Source of the DNA: Istiophorus platypterus
Taxonomy: Eukaryota; Chordata; Actinopteri; Istiophoriformes; Istiophoridae
Assembly (NCBI GenBank): GCA_016859345.1
Contig: CM029126.1
Location: 1,491,001-1,555,000, forward strand
Direction: 5' to 3'
DNA length: 64,000 nt
Positions within the stretch are counted from its first letter, which is position 1; every line of letters begins with the position of its first letter. Shown in pieces: positions 58,323 to 64,000 of the stretch. The notes below the pieces were generated by a model. The model made no database searches. It had not been told where the DNA came from and was given only the letters and a program-made list of their open reading frames with translations. Position numbers and translations under genes: made by a program.

Positions 58323-58962
58323 ATACACGCACTGACACACACACACACACACACTGACACACACTGACACGCACTGACACACACACACTGATACACGCAC
58401 TGACACGCACTGACACGCACTGACACACACACACACACACACACTGACACACACTGACACGCACTGACACACACACACTGATACACGCACTGACACACAC
58501 ACACACACACACTGACACACACTGACACGCACTGACACACACACACTGATACACGCACTGACACGCACTGACACACACACACACACGCACTGACACACAC
58601 ACACTGATACACGCACTGACACGCACTGACACACACACACACACGCACTGACACACACACACTGATACACGCACTGACACGCACACACTGATACACGCAG
58701 TGACACGCAGTGACACGCAAACACTGATACACACACACACACTGACACACACACACTGATACACACACTGACACGCACTGACACGCAAACACTGATACAC
58801 ACATACACACTGACACACACACACACATACACTGATACACACACGCACACTGACACGCACTGATACACACTGACACACACATTGATACACACACACCAAC
58901 ACACAGACACTGACACACACTGACACACACTGACACACGCACACACACTGACACACACACAG
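58085..58962. repeat. About 880-bp CA-based minisatellite with CACTGACACG units
   Basis: Built from CACTGACACG / CACTGATACA decamers separated by CA runs, with a higher-order period of roughly 60-110 bp ('cactgatacacgcactgaca' recurs more than ten times). The three Cys/Val/Ser reverse frames of 288-416 codons are translations of it. Confidence 0.95.
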
Positions 58963-59064
58963 CCCGCAGCCTCTTCCTGTGTGTTGTATTTGTGTGTGTG
59001 TGTGTGTGTGGTTTGCCTGCCGGCGCTCCTCTCTGATCGGAGGAGGTTTTACAACATTTAGCGT
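58963..59064. other. Unique spacer with short TG tract
   Basis: TG at about 58990-59010. Nothing else recognised. Confidence 0.5.
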
Positions 59065-59640
59065 TTCACCTCCTCCTCCTCCTCCTCCTCTCACTTCCTT
59101 CGTCTCCAACTCCTCCTCCCTTCTCCTCCTCTGGCTGTCACCCGGTTCATCTTCTCCGCCCACTGACCCTCCCTGTTTCTATCTGCCGTCTCCTCCTCTT
59201 CTCCTCCTCCTGTTCCTCCCTTTGTCTTTTTTGTCTTTTTCCTCCTCTTTAGGTCTCATTCTGTCACCTCCTATCCTCGTCTTCTGCTCCATCTTTTCTT
59301 TGCTTTTTCTCCTTCCTCACGCCATCTCCTCTCATCGTCTCCCGTCTTTTTCTCCCCTCCTCCCTTTTTTCCTTCTTTTTGCTTCCATCTTTTTACTGTC
59401 TCATTCTCTATCCTGTCTTTATCTTCCCCCTTTTCTTCCTCTATTCTCCTCCTTCTTATCTTCCTCTCATTTCCCCACTTTTCCTGCCTCCTTTCTCCTC
59501 ATCCCCCTCTCATCTCTCCACTGTTTGTCGTCGTTGCCTGAGGTCACCTCTTTCCACCGCTCCGTCCATCTCCCTGTTTCCATTTTGTTCCCTCGCTCCT
59601 CTTCCTCCACCCCCCCAACCCCCACCGTGTCTCACTGACA
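59065..59640. repeat. About 575-bp polypyrimidine tract
   Basis: C/T-dominated TCC, TTC and CCTT units. The 219-codon Ser/Pro/Leu frame is an artefact. It is the approximate strand-complement in composition of the purine tract at 57325-57905. Confidence 0.9.
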
Positions 59641-59968
59641 GACTCCTCTCTCTTCCTTGGGACCACAGTCTCTTATTACCCGCCGCTCCCCGGGACCCTC
59701 AGGCTTCATTACGGAGGGAGCGGCGCCTCCTCTGAGCCGAGCTCCATTAGATGATCCTCCGTCTGTCATGCGGGCGTCCCCGTCTCCTCCTCGGGGCCCC
59801 GCTCCGTCTCCTCTGTCACATCCTGGTGTCGTCTTTATCGCTCTCTCGCTCCTCTCCTTCTCCATTTGTCCTCCTCCCCGGCGGTTTTCTGTCTTCGTCC
59901 ATCCCTCGTTCTGATGCGCTCCGTCTCTCAGCTCTTCTCATATTCCAGCTGCTGATTTTTGTCCTCTT

Positions 59969-59999
<31 letters not shown>

Positions 60000-60110
60000 A
60001 TCATTTAATTAACCGGGACCTACTCGGGCCCTCACGGGGCCCTAAAAGTAGAGCCCCTCCCTCCAACCAATCACCCCCCACCCCCCCCCCGCTGCGTACA
60101 ATTAACTTAG
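59641..60110. other. Pyrimidine-biased unique sequence with (CT)n at 59965-60000
   Basis: Contains 'ggcttcattacggaggg', 'ctccattagatgatcc' and 'catttaattaaccggg' and an imperfect GGGCCCTCACGGGGCCC palindrome (about 60028-60044). Possibly another regulatory island. No gene. Confidence 0.3.
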
Positions 60111-61220
60111 CACTGTCTCCCTTTTTTAGAAACAACTTTTCACAGCAAAAATCAGGGCGAAAAATGGCAAAGCTGATGTTTGTTTGATCAGCATTTGCTT
60201 AATTTACAGTAAAAGATGTGATGCATCTGTGTCCATTTATGGTTCTGATGTATCCAAATATTATGGCTGAGTATCGAACCTTGATTATCCTTTTTTATTT
60301 TTGGCTCCAAAGAAAATTTTTCTGTAGCAGCGAGTAAAAAAATGTCCATCAAGACTCATAACCTTGTTTATTTAGTCTCTGATCACAGTTTCTGATTTGA
60401 ACAATGATTGAAGATATTTTATTTAGACAAATCAGTGACAAAAACTCAAAAGTCTTATGGGCTCTAGTATCAACATTTACAAATGCAGATCTACAAATAC
60501 AATGTGAAATATTTCACTTTTCTCCATAATCCAACAACTATTTAGACCAGTTTAGACCAGATAAAGAGACAATAAACTTATTGATCCCCTGCAGCAAACC
60601 GGAGATGACAAAATATCAAAAGAAATTATAATAAGATTCATATTACACATAAATGACTTCAAAATAAGAAACCTGCAATATTGTACAGCTTAGGAACAAA
60701 TAGAAATGAATCTATACTTTGTAGTGTATTCAAAATGCATTAAAACACAAACAATTATCAACAAACAAAAAATGTTTTCACCTTATGCAGTTGTTGTGGC
60801 TAACAAGCTAGCAAACACCCAGCAGACACACCACCTGATGAGTCTAAGTCCGGTACTCCCTCTACTTTTAGCTCCGGTTTAGGTCTCCACCAGCTCCTGT
60901 GGGGAAACCTTTGGCTCTTTAGCTGCCAAATGCGCCGCCCTGTTGACGGGCTAGTGGCCGCTGAAACGCTCATCCTCGTTCCCCCGAGGCTCCGCCGCTG
61001 AGTCGTGGCGTGGCGCCGCAGTCGGCCCAGAATGCACGTTCTCTTTAAAGCTGCCGGAGCCGCAAGTCGAAATCCGCGGCGGAGAAAATCTCATAAAAAG
61101 TGAAATATAGATGACGTCGGTTTTCAGTGTTCCGAGGATTATTTTGCTCAAACCCTACAAAGATAAATAGCAAGAGATAACAATCATAGAATTTAGTGAA
61201 ATGTGTGTAGAGGAGGGAAG
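60111..61220. other. AT-rich unique sequence
   Basis: No exon recognised. 'cttattgatcccctgcagc' near 60577-60595 resembles, on the minus strand, a fish LINE 3' tail. GC-rich patch at 60930-61090. Confidence 0.4.
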
Positions 61221-61525
61221 TATAGAATGGGACCAAAAGTAAATGGACAAACAAAATATCCACGTAGCTACCAAATGACAGGCATTGAGGTCCTGCTCTA
61301 ACAGCCTCAACTCATCTGGTTTCGGTCTTTTCACCAGGCGTTGGACCTGCTGCAGGGACGGAGCATCACTGAGGTACAGCACTGATGATGAGGGACCAGG
61401 TCCGGCTCAGGGTCTGGGACCCGGTCCATACCAGCCACGATGGATGTGGTTGAGCATCAGGGCTCTGTGTAGACCAGTCTAGTTCTCCCACACCAAACTG
61501 GAAAAAAAATGTTTCTTCATGGGGC
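61221..61525. mobile_element. MITE-like element, copy 2 (one-ended)
   Basis: The left end 'gggaccaaaagtaaatggac' matches the left end of the 30571 copy. The interior 'ccaggtccggctcagggtct' then 'gggacccggtccat' and 'aaactggaaaaaaaatgttt' then 'cttcatgg' match the same interior and the family's known body. The right terminal repeat is missing. Confidence 0.65.
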
Positions 61526-61726
61526 TGAGGGCTGTAAAAACACTAATATTTAAAATATTTAAAGTGAATAATAACAAACAAAACCTTTAATGGTTTATAT
61601 TTCTTGGTCATTTACTACTTTACTTCCTTATTTGGATCTTTTCCCTCGGACCTCGTGTCCGTCCGAGTTTTCTGTTGTGAGTTTGAGTCAATGCAAGAGC
61701 ACCAGGACAAGAGAGTAAGATACTAC

Positions 61727-61729
<3 letters not shown>
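61526..61729. other. Unique spacer
   Basis: Nothing recognised. Confidence 0.5.
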
Positions 61730-61775
<46 letters not shown>

Positions 61776-61785
61776 CGTACACACA

Positions 61786-61817
<32 letters not shown>
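61730..61817. repeat. (CA)n microsatellite with GTAC interruptions
   Basis: About 88 bp CA with two ACACGTAC interruptions. Confidence 0.95.
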
Positions 61818-61821
<4 letters not shown>

Positions 61822-62634
61822 CTGATGTCTGCCATCATCGGGGATGTGTCGAGCGTTAACGTTTCCTTGACTGTCTCTTTGATGTGAGTCATCTTCTCTC
61901 TGCCGTTGAGTCCAACAGGAACAGGGAGAGAGATCAAGTGAGACATAATGAGAACAGTGTTTGTCATGTGGAGAAAAAAAAACAAAAAAACCCCTCATAT
62001 CTCCAACTTTGGTCATTTTCAAGGGTTTTTACGCTTCAATTTAAGGAACAAGATGATTCAGTTCGGCCCAGGAAGTGGCTGCATGAAGCCAAAACGTTTC
62101 TTGCAATTGTGCTGGATGCATGAAAGGATTTTTTTTCTTTTAGTCCATTACTAGTATAAATATTTGTGAGTTTAAAAATCTGATAACACAGACGGATCCT
62201 TTACATCTGGTTATTAGAGAGTTGTGACAGAGATATGAAACAAACGAGACATTTCAAAGTATAAATAAATCAGCTTATATGAGCCAATTAAAGTTGATAT
62301 TTTTGAGGAAACTTAGTTTTTCTAAGTTGAAATTTAGTTTTTTAAGTAATTTATAACTGCATCAAGCTGAGGATATCAACAGAGTTTGAAAAGAAGGTCC
62401 CTGTTTTAGGTTTTTGATGCGAATAGCGTGGAAACACGATGTGTTTTCATTCCAAGTAAACCATATTTGGGCAAACAGAAAGGACCGTTCAAGAGGTTAA
62501 GGACCCTTGGAGAGCCCTTCAGGACCCCTTCAGGTCCCTGAAGCAGACTCTGAACACCGAGGCCCGCCCCTAGTTGACCAGGAGGTCGTCCTCCCGGCTG
62601 CCCGCTGACCTCTGCGGACATGTGAGCGTCTCAC
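61818..62634. other. Non-coding, no feature
   Basis: Mostly AT-rich unique sequence, GC-rich from about 62500. No exon recognised, though see the minus-strand candidate at 62635-62805. Confidence 0.4.
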
Positions 62635-62805
62635 AGGGAGGAGGATGACGAGGACGATGATGATGGTGGTGGTGATGATACCGTGTGGTTCGCCGTAGTA
62701 CTTCCAGGGGAGAGGTGGTGCGTCGTCATGGAGACGGGACGGGAGGCAGATTGAAGATGACAGAGACCGTGATGAGAGTGAAGAGAGAACAGAGTTTGCT
62801 TCCTC
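62635..62805 (-). CDS. Candidate 57-codon transmembrane exon (uncertain)
   Basis: Minus-strand block bounded by CCCAG|GAG (acceptor) and CCT|GTGAGA (good donor), exactly 171 nt and open in phase 0 at both ends. It translates to a Ser-rich start, then DDAPPLPWKYYGEPHG, then a hydrophobic run GIITTTIIIVLVILLP, as in a membrane-proximal exon of a single-pass protein. Against this: the acceptor has a poor pyrimidine tract, the hydrophobic run derives partly from GAT/GGT trinucleotide repeats, and no family or partner exon is recognised. Confidence 0.15.
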
Positions 62806-62824
62806 CTGGGATACACCGCGCCGT

Positions 62825-62920
62825 GTGTCGTGTGTGTGTCGGTGTGTGTCGGTGTGTGTTGTGTGCGTGTCGTGTGTGTTGTGTGCGTGTCGTGTGTGTT
62901 GTGCGTGTCGTGTGCGCGCT
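62825..62920. repeat. GTGTCGTGTGTGTTGTGC minisatellite
   Basis: About 95 bp of tandem 16-20-bp units built from TGTGTCG and TGTTGTGCG. CpG-containing. Confidence 0.9.
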
Positions 62921-63650
62921 GCAGGCTGCTGTGCCTCGACAGATGCTCTCATTAGTCAAACAGGCCGTCCGCCCTGTGAGCCTCATCCACCAGCACACTT
63001 CAACACAATTAACCCGACCTGCACTTCTCCCTCAACTCAGCTGGAAAACATCCTCGACACAAGCTCTTTACATCTCAGCTCCGCTGAAAACGGGGACTTT
63101 TCCTTTCACCGCGCTGCTTCGGCTCCTGTAAAACCTTTCAACGTGTCTCTCGATGGTCATTTTGCATCTGCTCGTCGCCGTTATGTGTCTCTTTACAATC
63201 GTTTTTGTGCCATTCGTGTCTCGTCTGTAATTTTTTTTTCCTCTCTTATCGTCACTTTTGTGTTTCTTTGCAGCCGTTTCGTCTTTAGAGTATTTTTCGG
63301 TCTTTGTGTTTCGTTCGACTGAATTTCCAACAATAAATGTCAAGGTTTCTTCGAACACAGGGTCTGAACGGGCACAGCTCCCACCTCCTTTTAATTTAAC
63401 TTGAAAATAAAAACAACTTAGTTTTCATCTGTTTCCGCCACTCGTTGAAAACCCTATTACTTAAATGTAACTGTGTACTTAGTGTAAATGTTGCTTATTT
63501 TATTATTTCATTAAATGTTATCAGAAATGCACAAATCTTACAGCGTCTGTTAAGTCATGTAAGATTGGTGCAGCCTCCAGTTAGGAAGCCACTATTTTAG
63601 TGTATAAACCTAAATAATGAACAATAAACTGATATAAAAGTTTTTATTGT
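62921..63650. other. Non-coding, no feature
   Basis: Unique sequence, T-rich near 63228-63240, AT-rich at 63390-63650. The 165- and 148-codon frames lack any domain. Confidence 0.5.
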
Positions 63651-64000
63651 CTGCCCGAGGAGAAGCATACACAAGGCAAACAAAATCGGGCCCAGGGCAG
63701 AACCTTGGGGCACACCACAAGTCAGAGTTTCTTATAGGAGGAGGCAGCTGAAAAACTTCTATGAAAACATTAGGAGGGGAACTAATAAAGGGTTGACTCA
63801 GAGATACTCAGCCACTACCTAAGTCTATTCAGGACTGTGAGAGGAGCTACTGAAGTGAGGAGGCATTGACCAACGTCAGACAGAAACTTATCAAGACTAT
63901 TATGTGTATCAAACACAGCTATAAGCTGCTTTTTCTCAAATTTCTGCAGGACAATAATCCTTTTGTTAAGAAAAACTCTTATCCTTGTCTCCACGATGCC
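63651..64000 (-). mobile_element. LINE reverse-transcriptase remnant (L2-like), runs off the window
   Basis: Minus strand, 63735 down to 63655, reads LTCGVPQGSALGPILFALCMLLLGQTI, the conserved RT motif of non-LTR elements (typical GVPQGS.LGP.LF..Y). Upstream text on the same strand, in shifted frames with stops, gives FDTHNSLDKFL... and WLSISESTLY, matching the preceding RT segment. It is clearly decayed, and the active-site YADD block that would follow is absent because the copy ends at about 63651. Confidence 0.75.

Noticed and set aside
57913..59163. 416-codon Cys/Val/Ser-rich reverse frame and its 288- and 301-codon neighbours
   Set aside because: Pure translation of the CA/TGAC minisatellite; three frames are open for the same compositional reason.

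Overview
The window reads as vertebrate, most likely teleost, genomic DNA. It has very dense (CA)n/(TG)n microsatellites and long (GGA)n and (TCC)n tracts. It also carries fish-typical interspersed repeats: a tRNA-derived SINE with a fish-type 3' tail, an L2-type LINE 3' end, an L2-like reverse-transcriptase remnant, and MITE-like elements whose ends read 'gccaaaagta..tggac'. Coding content is very low and nothing bacterial, viral or operon-like is seen.

The one secure gene is the first coding exon of an atypical cadherin on the + strand at 27932-28901. It encodes a signal peptide, two clear extracellular cadherin repeats and most of a third, and ends at a consensus splice donor in phase 1. 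It lies in a GC-rich island. Just upstream are a (CT)n tract, an 11-bp MARE/AP-1 palindrome, an inverted CCAAT box and a GC box, with no TATA box. A three-codon upstream ORF ends inside the start codon. I find no further cadherin exon, so the remaining 35 kb is most simply intron 1 plus whatever lies inside it.

Region by region: 0-16 kb is intergenic sequence with five diverged copies of one roughly 370-bp dispersed repeat, one of which carries a perfect CTCF core; 12.4-13.4 kb is a large purine tract; 16-27 kb is mostly unique or old-repeat sequence; 27.3-28.9 kb is promoter, 5' UTR and exon; 29-45 kb is microsatellite-rich putative intron with one MITE, a strong CTCF-like site and a 60-codon orphan ORF; 45-60 kb alternates pyrimidine or purine tracts (up to about 0.9 kb), CA minisatellites and SINE/L2 pieces with short, TAAT-rich, repeat-free islands that look like conserved non-coding elements; 60-64 kb has a second MITE copy, a possible reverse-strand transmembrane exon and the LINE reverse-transcriptase remnant.

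I see no convincing new multi-gene system. The most useful leads are the dispersed repeat family with its CTCF-like core, the uORF/start overlap of the cadherin gene, the purine / CA-minisatellite / pyrimidine block at 57.3-59.6 kb, the enhancer-like island at 56.9-57.2 kb, and two small coding candidates (39.9 kb + and 62.7 kb -). Most ATG-to-stop frames in this window are translated dinucleotide or trinucleotide repeats and were not annotated.
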